Assembly: GCF_000003195.3 (NCBI RefSeq)
Contig: NC_012878.2
Coordinates: forward strand, 20,834,131-20,898,130
DNA: 64,000 bases
Direction of reading: 5' to 3'
Source of the DNA: Sorghum bicolor
Lineage: Eukaryota > Streptophyta > Magnoliopsida > Poales > Poaceae
Shown: in pieces, positions 12,362-21,164 of the stretch
How the letters are laid out: the number at the start of each line of letters is the position of its first letter
Numbering within the stretch: position 1 is the stretch's first letter
Notes under the pieces: generated by a model
What the model was told of the DNA's origin: nothing
What the model saw: the letters and a program-made list of their open reading frames with translations, nothing else
Databases searched by the model: none
Program-made: the position numbers and the translations under genes

Positions 12362-13069
12362 CTATTTGGGGTCGAGATCAGCGCTGATCGTCAGCACCTT
12401 GCCTTCGGAGTTGTTGGGGTCGAGTGGGATCTTCTTGGTTCCTTCTGCCGCCTCGAAGCTGCCCGCGTGGCGCTTGGGTTCTGGAGCCTCAGCTGCCAGG
12501 GCCTCGAGCTTCGCGACGAGCTCGGTGGAGTTTTCGACCGCCTCCCCATACTCGACGCACTCGACGTCGCACTCGTACGCGTGCTCGAAGGAGGAGCTGA
12601 CGGTGATGACGCCTTTGGGACCGGGCATCTTTAGCTTCAAGTAGGTGTAGTTGGGTATAGCCATGAACTTGGCGTAGCCCGGGCGTCCGATGATGGCGTG
12701 GTACGTGCCTCGGAATCCAACCACTTCAAAGGTGAGGGTCTCCTTCCTGAAGTTGGCCGCTGTGCCAAAGCAGACCGGTAAGTCGATTCGACCTACTGGT
12801 AGCGCCTTTTTCCCTGGTACGACGCCATGAAAACCACCGGCGCTTGGTTGGAGCTTCCCTCTATCTATGCCGAGGAGGTCGAGGGTCTTGAGGTAGATGA
12901 TGTTGAGGCTGCTGCCACCATCCATCAGCACTTTTGAGAGCCGGGTGTTGACGATGATCGGGTCGACGACGAGCGGGTAGACACCTGGGGCGACTACCTT
13001 GTCGGGGTGGTCCTCTTGATCGAAAGTGATGGGAGTGCTTGACCAGCTGAGGTACTGGGGCATCGCCAT
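12362..13069 (-). pseudogene. Element II aspartic protease
   Basis: The retropepsin-type active site appears as VLMDGGSSLNIIY (D-G-G-S, a common Tat variant of D-T/S-G), with a C-terminal hydrophobic-Gly motif in AIIGRPGYAKF. It would cut the Gag-Pol polyprotein. It shares a frame with the gag tail upstream and RT downstream, broken only by TAG codons (13121-13123 and 12362-12364). This suggests the parent had one long gag-pol frame here. Confidence 0.85.
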
Positions 13070-13397
13070 TCTTGCCGCGAAGACCTCGCGACGCTCCGTT
13101 TTGCGCTGCCTCGTGGTTAACTAAGTCGAGGGGCCGCCGTAGATCATGTAGCAGTCGTGGACGGCGGGGAAGCCGTCGTCGTCTTTGTTGTCCTCCTTGT
13201 TGCCGCCCTTCTCTTTCTTGGAGTCGTCACGCGCATCCTTCTAGAACCCTAGACCGTCGAAATGCTTTTTCAGCATACGACAGTCCTTGAGCTTGTGGTT
13301 GGCGCCTCCCTTATGGTAAGGGCACGGCTCTTCTAGCATCTTGTCGAAGACGCCTCCCTCCGGGGGGCCTCGAGGCTTCTTTCGTTCCATGGCGGCG
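13070..13397 (-). pseudogene. Element II gag C-terminal part (zinc-knuckle-like)
   Basis: On the minus strand this continues gag after the element III insertion. The product holds CPYHKGGANHKLKDC, a degenerate zinc-knuckle-like motif, then a K/D-rich segment and MIYGGPST. TAG codons at 13241-13243 and 13121-13123 are in frame. The rest of gag lies at 25770-27918. The target duplication CGGCG (13393-13397 and 25765-25769) marks the join. Confidence 0.8.
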
Positions 13398-14091
13398 TGT
13401 TGACACCATTTTTGGGCACGTGTCTAGGATGGCAGGACAGGGTGGCAGTACGATGCGGGTTGCTGGTAAGGATGGTTGCCGATGAGGGAAAGGTTGAATG
13501 TGACTAAGTCCTCAGACAGTAATATGGTGCCGATGACCAAGTAAAAGGGTCTGCCGATGACTATGGCAAGGGGATTGCCGATGACGCGAAGGAGGAGTCC
13601 GGAAGCTGCCAGTTGTCATGTGGAGGAATTTCGGTTTGTCACGAAGGATGGTTTTATTATTTCCTTATGTTATTCGTATCGTTTTGTATACGGGTTCCGT
13701 GTAATTTGGAATTCGAATTCTAATCGTGTCTGGTCGTAGCTCTTTGAGCAGGGTATAAATATAAGCCCTAAGACCTTGTAATCAGGATATCTATCAATCA
13801 ATCAAACACACGTTTTTTTTTACTCATATTCCAGCATCTACTTTTCGACGACTTCGTCATACGTTTTCTTTTTGTTACGAGTTCTTAGGAATTCGTCGAC
13901 TCAAGCTCGGCGTATCCTCAAGTTCCGCGTGAGTACCTCTTAGCCGTGACATCCGGGCGTATCGCTGTTGTCAGGACTAAAGTATTCGAGTTATCACCTT
14001 TGCCGATAGTAAGGTCAAATCGGCTGGCACGCCTTAACGTTTGGATCGGGTATTAGCCCTTTGTGTTTGCAGACTAGTTTTTGCATCAACA
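13398..14091 (+). repeat. Element III 5' LTR
   Basis: It begins TGTTGACACC and ends GCATCAACA. It contains six GCCGAT/ATCGGC hexamers (about 0.3 expected), four of them in 13475-13580. It has a TATA box at 13754 and a CAATCAATCAA stretch just after. It is identical to the right LTR at all but five places. Confidence 0.95.
13754..13763 (+). promoter_or_regulatory. LTR promoter TATA box (element III)
   Basis: TATAAATATA sits mid-LTR, so the genomic RNA should start about 30 bp downstream, near 13785-13795. The right LTR has the same box at 25428-25437. Confidence 0.6.
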
Positions 14092-14098
14092 CATCTTC

Positions 14099-14116
14099 TG
14101 GCACGCCCAGTGGGAC
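14099..14116 (+). other. Primer binding site candidate (element III)
   Basis: TGGCACGCCCAGTGGGAC starts 7 bp after the LTR. It begins TGG as a tRNA 3' CCA complement should, but it is not the initiator-Met site TGGTATCAGAG used by the chromovirus and copia elements in this window. Which tRNA matches cannot be decided by eye. Confidence 0.5.
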
Positions 14117-14137
14117 AGATTCAAGATCAAGATCAAC

Positions 14138-16837
14138 ATGTCGATCTCTGACCTCGATCAAGACAACGTCATCCCCGTGACGGAAGCTAACCTCAAGGAT
14201 GAGCAGAAGCAAGCTATTGCCCAAGCTATGGAAGAGTTCAAGCAGCAATGCCTGAAGTCTTTCAGCATAAATAGGAGCGGCGAAGTGGTCCAGAAAGATG
14301 CACTGCCGGCACCACGGCAGGTCACCTTTGACGCCAATCCTGGCAAGCTTCAAGACATGGTTGATAATGCCATCAATCGAGCGTTGATTAACCAAGCTGG
14401 TGTACTGTCTAATACGGTTTTCAACGCCGTGGCAAGAACCTTCAAGGAAGGACAAATCCCGCCGGATTATGTGGGCCCTTCCCATCATCAACCCACGGCA
14501 CCAGAGGTCACGGCTCCATCGGCTGCCTTGACAAGTGTGAGTGCACAGTCTGCCGTTCCTCCGAGTACATTGGGGACTACTGGTGCACTATCTATGCCGA
14601 TGGTAACCAACCCACAAATTTCAGTTGGGCAGCATAAACTGACAACAGATATGTTGGCATCGGCAATGTCGGGGTTAACTCTTCCTCCTAACTGGTGGGG
14701 TTATGGTATGCCTCCAGAGTTGACGCCGGGAACATCACAGATAACTGACATGAGGGGCAAAACTCCTATGACATCGGTACCTTCCAATGTGCCGGTGAAC
14801 CAGAGTCCTCGGTATACCACAACTACTACTGCAAGGCCTCACACCGGAAATCCTCAAGATCCAATGTTCCAGATGCCTAACGCATCGGCAGAATCAATGC
14901 TGGTGCAACAGAGGCCTATGGCCCAGTCAGGGTATGTCAATTCAACGACGGTACCCAATTACCAATCATCGGCAGCACCTATGCCGATGAACGCTAATAA
15001 TGGATGGCTTGGACAGCAAGCCTTTCCACAGTCGCCCCAGCAGGGTTATCACACTACAGGGTTCCAGCAAGGGCAGGTTTATCCCGGGTTCCAAGGTCAG
15101 GGAATTCCCAACCAGCCAATAAATTTTGGACAGCAACTCGGAGGACAGCCAATCGGTGGACAGCAGTTTGGTAGTCCGCAGATTGGAGGACAGGTGACCA
15201 ATACGATGTTCCATACAGGTCACGTCCCGAACAGACACGTGGAGGTTCGCCACCAAATGCCAGATCCGCAGCCGCCTCATCGGCAAGATGCCGATGCGTA
15301 TTGGGCCGATAAGATTGCCGAAGTAATGAGGGAACAATTTGGGATAAAACCCAAAGTCAACACCTATTCTTATCGGACACCGTATCCTCCAGCGTATGAT
15401 TTGATCCCGCTTCCACATCGGTACAAAGTACCGGATTTTACAAAGTTTTCCGGACAGGACGACACGTCAACCATGGAGCATGTCAACAGGTTCATTATTC
15501 AATGTGGAGAGGCTGGTAACAGGGACGAATTGAGGGTTCGCCTGTTTTCATCATCATTGTCTGGATCGGCCTTTACTTGGTTCATATCATTGCCTCCCAA
15601 TTCAGTAATTACTTGGGCCGATCTAGAGAAGCAATTCCACAGATACTTCTTCTCGGGGGTTCATGAGAAGAAGATCACCGACTTGGTCAAGTTGAGGCAA
15701 CGTAATGATGAGTCGGTTGAGGGATTTGTGCAGAGGATACGAGAGGTCAAAAATAAATGCTATAGCCTGGTTCTGGATGATCGGCAGCTAGCCGATTTGG
15801 CTTTCCAGGGTTTGTTGCCACACATCAGGGATAAATATGCTTCTCAGGAGTTTGAAAGTTTAAGTCACTTGGTGCAGAGGATATCTGATCAAGACATCAA
15901 GCCTTTCGAGCCTAAGAGGGCATGGAATAAGAAAGTCTCATTTGTTGATGAAGCAACAAGCTCAGATTCCGATGAAGAACCAGTAATCGGTTTGGCAGAA
16001 TGGGTAAAAAACAAGAAGCCGATGTCTTGTCCTTTTGGGCAGAAGGAACCAGAGAAGTTTGCATTTGACACCGCCAAGGCCGATAGGATATTTGACTTTC
16101 TACTTCAGGAAGGTCAAATCAAATTGTCACCTAACCACGTGATCCCGTCGGCAGAAGAGTTGAAGAGGATGAGGTATTGCAAGTGGCATAATGCAACTTC
16201 ACATGATACCAATGAGTGCAAAGTATTCAGACAACAGCTGCAATCGGCCATAGAGTCAGGGAGAATCAAGTTTGATAGTTCCAAAGCCCAGAAGCCGATG
16301 AAGATAGACCAACATCCTTTCCCGACGAACATGTTGGATGCTAAGGGGAAGGCTAAGGTCTTAACGTCGGAGACAGCTGAGAAGAGTGCATCGGTAGATC
16401 CTCAGCATCAAGTTACTACCGCCGATGCAAGAAGTAAGGGCTTGGTCCAGGAAGGAGCTAGCTCAGGAAGAATTCCTCGATCTGGTATTGTCATAACTCA
16501 TAGAAGGCCTCGAGAGAGATGGCAACAACGGGAAGATCGGTACCGGCGCCAGCAGGAAGATTATCAACGGGAAGAAGAGAGACGCCGACAGGAGTGGAAT
16601 CGGCACAGGGATCATTGGAATTGCCCATTCTTCATCCATTGTTGGGAGGAAAATATCAAGCTTCCTACTGTCAGAGACTGCCCTGAATGCAACGGTTATG
16701 ATCGGTACGACAGGAACGATCGGCGTTATCATGATGATGAACGACGATTTAATGGGCCGATCAGAGGAAGGGCGTCAGTTCATGATCGGCTGGGGGGCAG
16801 GCTTAGCGTTCACGATCGGCTCGGTGACCGTGTCTAG
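14138..16837 (+). CDS. Element III Gag
   Basis: ATG 14138 follows the primer site; the frame is open for 900 codons. Residues about 1-400 are low-complexity P/Q/G/M-rich. About 410-620 form the retrotransposon Gag domain (KFSGQDDTSTMEHVNRFI, SGSAFTWFISLPPNS, VEGFVQRIREVKNKCYSL). Then comes a zinc-finger-like YCKWHNATSHDTNEC, an R/E/Q-rich charged region and a C-terminal CPFF...CPECNGY cysteine cluster. Gag builds the particle and binds RNA. The frame ends at TAG 16835-16837, but the same frame continues into protease, so this may be a mutation within a gag-pro polyprotein. Confidence 0.88.
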   Translation: MSISDLDQDNVIPVTEANLKDEQKQAIAQAMEEFKQQCLKSFSINRSGEVVQKDALPAPRQVTFDANPGKLQDMVDNAINRALINQAGVLSNTVFNAVARTFKEGQIPPDYVGPSHHQPTAPEVTAPSAALTSVSAQSAVPPSTLGTTGALSMPMVTNPQISVGQHKLTTDMLASAMSGLTLPPNWWGYGMPPELTPGTSQITDMRGKTPMTSVPSNVPVNQSPRYTTTTTARPHTGNPQDPMFQMPNASAESMLVQQRPMAQSGYVNSTTVPNYQSSAAPMPMNANNGWLGQQAFPQSPQQGYHTTGFQQGQVYPGFQGQGIPNQPINFGQQLGGQPIGGQQFGSPQIGGQVTNTMFHTGHVPNRHVEVRHQMPDPQPPHRQDADAYWADKIAEVMREQFGIKPKVNTYSYRTPYPPAYDLIPLPHRYKVPDFTKFSGQDDTSTMEHVNRFIIQCGEAGNRDELRVRLFSSSLSGSAFTWFISLPPNSVITWADLEKQFHRYFFSGVHEKKITDLVKLRQRNDESVEGFVQRIREVKNKCYSLVLDDRQLADLAFQGLLPHIRDKYASQEFESLSHLVQRISDQDIKPFEPKRAWNKKVSFVDEATSSDSDEEPVIGLAEWVKNKKPMSCPFGQKEPEKFAFDTAKADRIFDFLLQEGQIKLSPNHVIPSAEELKRMRYCKWHNATSHDTNECKVFRQQLQSAIESGRIKFDSSKAQKPMKIDQHPFPTNMLDAKGKAKVLTSETAEKSASVDPQHQVTTADARSKGLVQEGASSGRIPRSGIVITHRRPRERWQQREDRYRRQQEDYQREEERRRQEWNRHRDHWNCPFFIHCWEENIKLPTVRDCPECNGYDRYDRNDRRYHDDERRFNGPIRGRASVHDRLGGRLSVHDRLGDRV

Positions 16838-17785
16838 TATTTTCCCAGGAACCAAGAGGAGCTTGAAAGAATGGCTGATGCGCGGGTTCCCGATGAATTC
16901 ATATTTTGCAGGGATACTAACACGCATCGCATGGAGTCAAGAGAGAACCAACGCCCGACGGCAAGACAAAGGCCACTTCCTCCATGGTGCCCTCAAGGAT
17001 TAACCAAGACATAGAAAAGGAGATTGCAACGTGAAAGGCAGGAAGAGCTAAATAAAGGAGAGAACTCTGGGAGTCGGCAGCCGTCAGACGCTAAGAAAGA
17101 AGGTCCATCGGCAGGCGTCAACATGGTATTCATGTTGCCGATGGAGTTTCTTGCACCGGCCAGTGACGATGAGTTGGGATTTTCTGATCAGATAGCTCAG
17201 TTGGCTCTGGATCCAATGACGGCTATCTTTGAGAAACCTGCCGATAACAAGAGGCAGCATCTTAAAGCTTTGTTCCTCAAAGGAAGGGTTGATGGGCAGC
17301 CAATGACTAAGATCCTAGTTGATGGTGGGGCTGCTATTAATATTATGCCATATGCAGTATATCGGAAGCTTGGGAAAGGGGATCAAGATTTGACCAAGAC
17401 CGATATGATGCTCAAAGACTTCGAGGGAAACGTGTCTCCGGTCAAGGGGGCGATATGTGCGGAGTTAACCATCGGCAGCAAAACCTTGCCGACAACCTTT
17501 TTCGTGATCAGCGGAAAAGGTGCCTACAATTTATTATTGGGGAGAGATTGGATTCATGCCAATTGTTGTGTCCCATCTACAATGCATCAGTGCTTGGTTC
17601 AGTGGGTAGGTGACAAGATTGAGATCGTCCCAGGGGATTCTTCTTATGTTATCGCATCGGCAGAAGCGGATACTTATGAAAAGACTAGGTGCATTTCAGG
17701 AGAAGTTTGGGAGAAAGATTTTCTCAAAGTTGCCGATTATGAGATTCCACCGATCCAAGCAGTCGGTTCTGACGACGATTTTTAA
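16838..17785 (+). CDS. Element III protease region, same frame as gag
   Basis: After the TAG the frame continues YFPRNQEELERMADARV, meets a second TAG at 17012-17014, then runs open from 17024 to TAA 17783-17785. The retropepsin site is ILVDGGAAINIMPY, with LLLGRDWIHANC as the C-terminal motif. The TAA overlaps the ATG of pol (TAATG at 17783-17787), which lies in a different frame. This implies reinitiation or a frame change for Pol expression. Both TAGs look like CAG-type mutations, although stop read-through cannot be excluded. Confidence 0.8.
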
Positions 17786-20700
17786 TGGATAGATTCGCCG
17801 ATGATGGAAAATTAGGCCAGGGATTCACATCGGCCGATGATTTGGTAGAAGTGGATATAGGTAGTGGTGATAAGCCTAGGCCTACTTTTATTAGCGCTAA
17901 ACTAGATCCTGAGTGTAAACGGCAATTAACTAGTTTGTTAAAGGAATATAAAGATTGCTTTGCTTGGGATTATACAGAGATGCCTGGTTTAGACCGATCA
18001 ATTGTTGAACATCGGTTACCCATTAAGTCTGGATTTCGGCCACATCAGCAACCAGCCCGCCGATGTAATCCTAACATTCTACCTGATATTAAGGCCGAAA
18101 TCACTAAACTTATTGAAGCTAAGTTTATTCGGCAGTGTCGGTATGCTGAATGGATTTCCAATGTCGTCCCGGTTTACAAGAAGAACGGGAAGCTTCGGGT
18201 GTGCATTGATTTCAGGAATCTCAATAAAGCTACGCCGATGGATGGATATCCAATGCCTGTCGCCGATCTACTGGTTGATGCTGCGGCTGGCCATCGGGTC
18301 ATCAGCTTCATGGATGGTAATGCGGGTTACAATCAAATATTCATGGCAGAAGAGGATATTCCAAAAACCGCATTCAGGTGTCCTGGTCATGTTGGACTAT
18401 TTGAATGGATAGTCATGACTTTTGGGTTAAGGAATGCCGGTGCTACTTATCAAAGGGCTATGAATTTTATATTTCATGAGTTCATCGGCAAGATCGTAGA
18501 AATTTATATTGATGATGTGGTGGTCAAGTCTGGAGATTTCTCAAAGCATCTTGCCGATTTACGAAGAGTGTTGGAGTGCACAAGGAAGCATGGATTGAAG
18601 ATGAATCCCAACAAGTGTGCATTTGGTGTATCGGCAGGGCAGTTTCTTGGTTTCATGGTACATCAGAGGGGTATTGAAATTAGTCGAAGATCTATTGATG
18701 CTATCAATAAAATAGTGGCCCCTACCAATAAAACCGAGCTCCAATCTTTGATCGGCAAAGTGAATTTTATCAGAAGATTTATATCGAATTTATCTGGGAG
18801 AATTCGTGCTTTCAGTCCTCTTCTTAAATTGAAAGCCGATCAGGAGTTTGTTTGGGGAAAAGAACAGCAGTTGGCTCTAGATGAAATCAAAAGGTATCTA
18901 GTAAACCCTCCAGTTTTAGTTCCACCTCAACAAGGGAAACCCTTCAAATTATATTTATCTACCGATGGATCGGTTATCGGTTCAGCTTTAGTTCAAGAAT
19001 TTGAAGGGAAAGAGAGGGTAATTTATTATTTGAGTAGGAGGTTAATTGATGCTGAAACCAGGTATTCGGCCATTGAGAAGCTGTGCTTATGCTTATATTT
19101 TTCATGTATCAAGCTAAGACATTACCTGTTGTCGGCCGAATGTGCTGTTGTTTGCAAAGATGACGTGGTCCGATACATGCTATCTTTGCCGATTATGAGT
19201 GGTAGAATCGGTAAATGGATTTTGGCGCTGTCGGAGTTCGATTTGCGTTACGAATCGGCTAAGGCGGTCAAAGGGCAGGTTATGGCCGACTTTGTGACTC
19301 AGCATTGCAGTCTAGTGGAAACCTTGGAAATTGCACCCTGGACGCTCTTCTTTGATGGATCTACCTGTGACCGGGGAGCAGGAATCGGCATTGTATTAGT
19401 TTCTCCCAAGGGGAGGAAGTATGAATTTTCCTTGTCGATTGTTGCTACATCAACAAATAATCAGGCTGAGTATCAAGCTCTGATCAAGGGATTGGAGTTG
19501 TTAAGAGAAGTTCGTGCTGATGCTGTTGAAGTATTCGGAGATTCTATGTTGGTTATAAATCAATTGACCGGAAGCTATGAATGCCGGAGTGAAGTTCTCA
19601 TAACCTATTTCGAGAGAAGTATACAACTGTTAAAGGAATTCAAGAACTTCCGATTGGAGCATATTCCCCGATTGCATAATGAAGACGCTAATCGGTTAGC
19701 CCAGCATGCCTCGGGATATCAGCCAATGATTAATGCGACATCGGTAGTCAGTGCCGGTGATTGGAGGGAAGAAATTATTGATTATCTAAAAGATCCATCC
19801 AAAAAGGTTGAAAGACGGGTTCGATTTCAAGCAACCAAGTATGTGCTCCTTGAAAATGAATTGTATTATCGAACTATCGACGGAATTCTTCTCCGATGCT
19901 TGGGTGATGATGAAGCCATAAGTTTGATGGGAGAAATCCATGAAGGAGTGTGTGGAGCGCATCAGTCAGCTTTTAAGATGAAGTGGATGATTCGAAGGAA
20001 TGGATATTTTTGGCCAACCATACTTGAAGATTGTTTTAAATATTTCAAGGGATGTCAAGGTTGTCAAAAGTTCGGTAATATCCAGAGAGCACCCGCATCG
20101 GCTATGAATCCTATAATAAAACCTTGGCCGTTCCGGGGGTGGGCCATCGATCTGATCGGCCAGATTTATCCACCATCTAGCAAAGGGCATAAATTCATTC
20201 TAGTTGCCACTGACTATTTCACCAAGTGGGTCGAAGCTATTCCTTTGAAGAAAGTCACATCGGCCAATATGATTGATTTTGTGAAGGAGCATATTATTTA
20301 CCGATTTGGGATTCCCCAAACGATTACTACCGATCAGGGCACCATGTTCACGTCGGGGGAGTTCGATGAATTCGCAATCGGTATGGGAATTAAAGTGTTG
20401 AATTCTTCTCCTTACTATGCTCAAGCCAATGGGCAGGCCGAAGCGTCTAACAAGGGAATTATCAAGCTTATTAAACGAAAGATTGAAGAAAATCCTAGGC
20501 GGTGGCATACATTGTTGAATGAAGCACTGTGGTCTTATCGGATGGCTTGTCATGGATCAACCAAGGTGTCACCTTATCAATTGGTGTATGGACATGATGC
20601 AGTTTTGCCTTGGGAGATTAAGGCTGGATCTAGGCGATTATCTTTTCAAGATCAATTGGCTGCCGATGATTATGCCACTTTAATGACCGATGAGTTAGAT

Positions 20701-21018
20701 GATTTAGCAGGGCATCGGTTAAAGGCTTTAATGAGTATAGAAGAAAATAAGAAGAGAGTTGCCAGATGGTATGATAAAAAAGTGAAGGCCAAGGAGTTTG
20801 CCGATGGGGATTTGGTATGGAAGTTGATTTTGCCAGTCGGGACTAAAAGTTCAAAGTTTGGGAAGTGGTCTCCTAATTGGGAAGGTCCTTATCGGATAAA
20901 ACGCTCAGCTCCTGGTAATGCCTATATTCTAGAAACTCTCGAAGGAGTTGAATTTCCCAGAGCGTTAAATGGCAAATATTTGAAGAAGTACTACCCCAGC
21001 ATATGGATCGATGCATAA
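17785..21018 (+). CDS. Element III Pol: RT, RNase H, second RNase H, integrase (1077 aa)
   Basis: The frame is fully open. Approximate order: RT at residues 100-300 (SNVVPVYKKNGKLRVCIDF, SFMDGNAGYNQIF, MTFGLRNAGATYQ, active site YIDDVVVK), RNase H at 390-500 (STDGSVIGSALVQEF, RLIDAETRYSAIEKL), second RNase H at 520-650 (LFFDGSTCDRGAGIG, NNQAEYQALIKGL, GDSMLVINQL), integrase at 710-1077 with GAHQSAFKMKW...CQGCQKF zinc site, catalytic D in AIDLIGQIY, D in TTDQGTMFTS and E in GQAEASNKG. No chromodomain follows. All catalytic residues I can check are present, so Pol could be functional. The stop is only 146 bp from the stop of the antisense gene on the other strand. Confidence 0.93.
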   Translation: MDRFADDGKLGQGFTSADDLVEVDIGSGDKPRPTFISAKLDPECKRQLTSLLKEYKDCFAWDYTEMPGLDRSIVEHRLPIKSGFRPHQQPARRCNPNILPDIKAEITKLIEAKFIRQCRYAEWISNVVPVYKKNGKLRVCIDFRNLNKATPMDGYPMPVADLLVDAAAGHRVISFMDGNAGYNQIFMAEEDIPKTAFRCPGHVGLFEWIVMTFGLRNAGATYQRAMNFIFHEFIGKIVEIYIDDVVVKSGDFSKHLADLRRVLECTRKHGLKMNPNKCAFGVSAGQFLGFMVHQRGIEISRRSIDAINKIVAPTNKTELQSLIGKVNFIRRFISNLSGRIRAFSPLLKLKADQEFVWGKEQQLALDEIKRYLVNPPVLVPPQQGKPFKLYLSTDGSVIGSALVQEFEGKERVIYYLSRRLIDAETRYSAIEKLCLCLYFSCIKLRHYLLSAECAVVCKDDVVRYMLSLPIMSGRIGKWILALSEFDLRYESAKAVKGQVMADFVTQHCSLVETLEIAPWTLFFDGSTCDRGAGIGIVLVSPKGRKYEFSLSIVATSTNNQAEYQALIKGLELLREVRADAVEVFGDSMLVINQLTGSYECRSEVLITYFERSIQLLKEFKNFRLEHIPRLHNEDANRLAQHASGYQPMINATSVVSAGDWREEIIDYLKDPSKKVERRVRFQATKYVLLENELYYRTIDGILLRCLGDDEAISLMGEIHEGVCGAHQSAFKMKWMIRRNGYFWPTILEDCFKYFKGCQGCQKFGNIQRAPASAMNPIIKPWPFRGWAIDLIGQIYPPSSKGHKFILVATDYFTKWVEAIPLKKVTSANMIDFVKEHIIYRFGIPQTITTDQGTMFTSGEFDEFAIGMGIKVLNSSPYYAQANGQAEASNKGIIKLIKRKIEENPRRWHTLLNEALWSYRMACHGSTKVSPYQLVYGHDAVLPWEIKAGSRRLSFQDQLAADDYATLMTDELDDLAGHRLKALMSIEENKKRVARWYDKKVKAKEFADGDLVWKLILPVGTKSSKFGKWSPNWEGPYRIKRSAPGNAYILETLEGVEFPRALNGKYLKKYYPSIWIDA

Positions 21019-21164
21019 AAGGTTAAGTGCCGATAACACTCCTATCGGCTGAATTTAAATGTTCAAGGGGCAGACTTAATGTTTCAAAAGATGCCGATAA
21101 CAGTCTTATCGGCTAGACTAAAAGCTAAAAGCGGAGAAACAAAGGTGTGTCGCCGATGAAAGCT

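Noticed and set aside
14015..14491. 158-codon minus-strand frame over the start of element III gag
   Set aside because: Antisense to a real gag start and spans the LTR border; no motif.
16835..17014. Programmed stop read-through for Gag-Pro in element III
   Set aside because: Two TAG codons 177 bp apart in different contexts look more like point mutations than one read-through signal. Kept only as a question in the findings.
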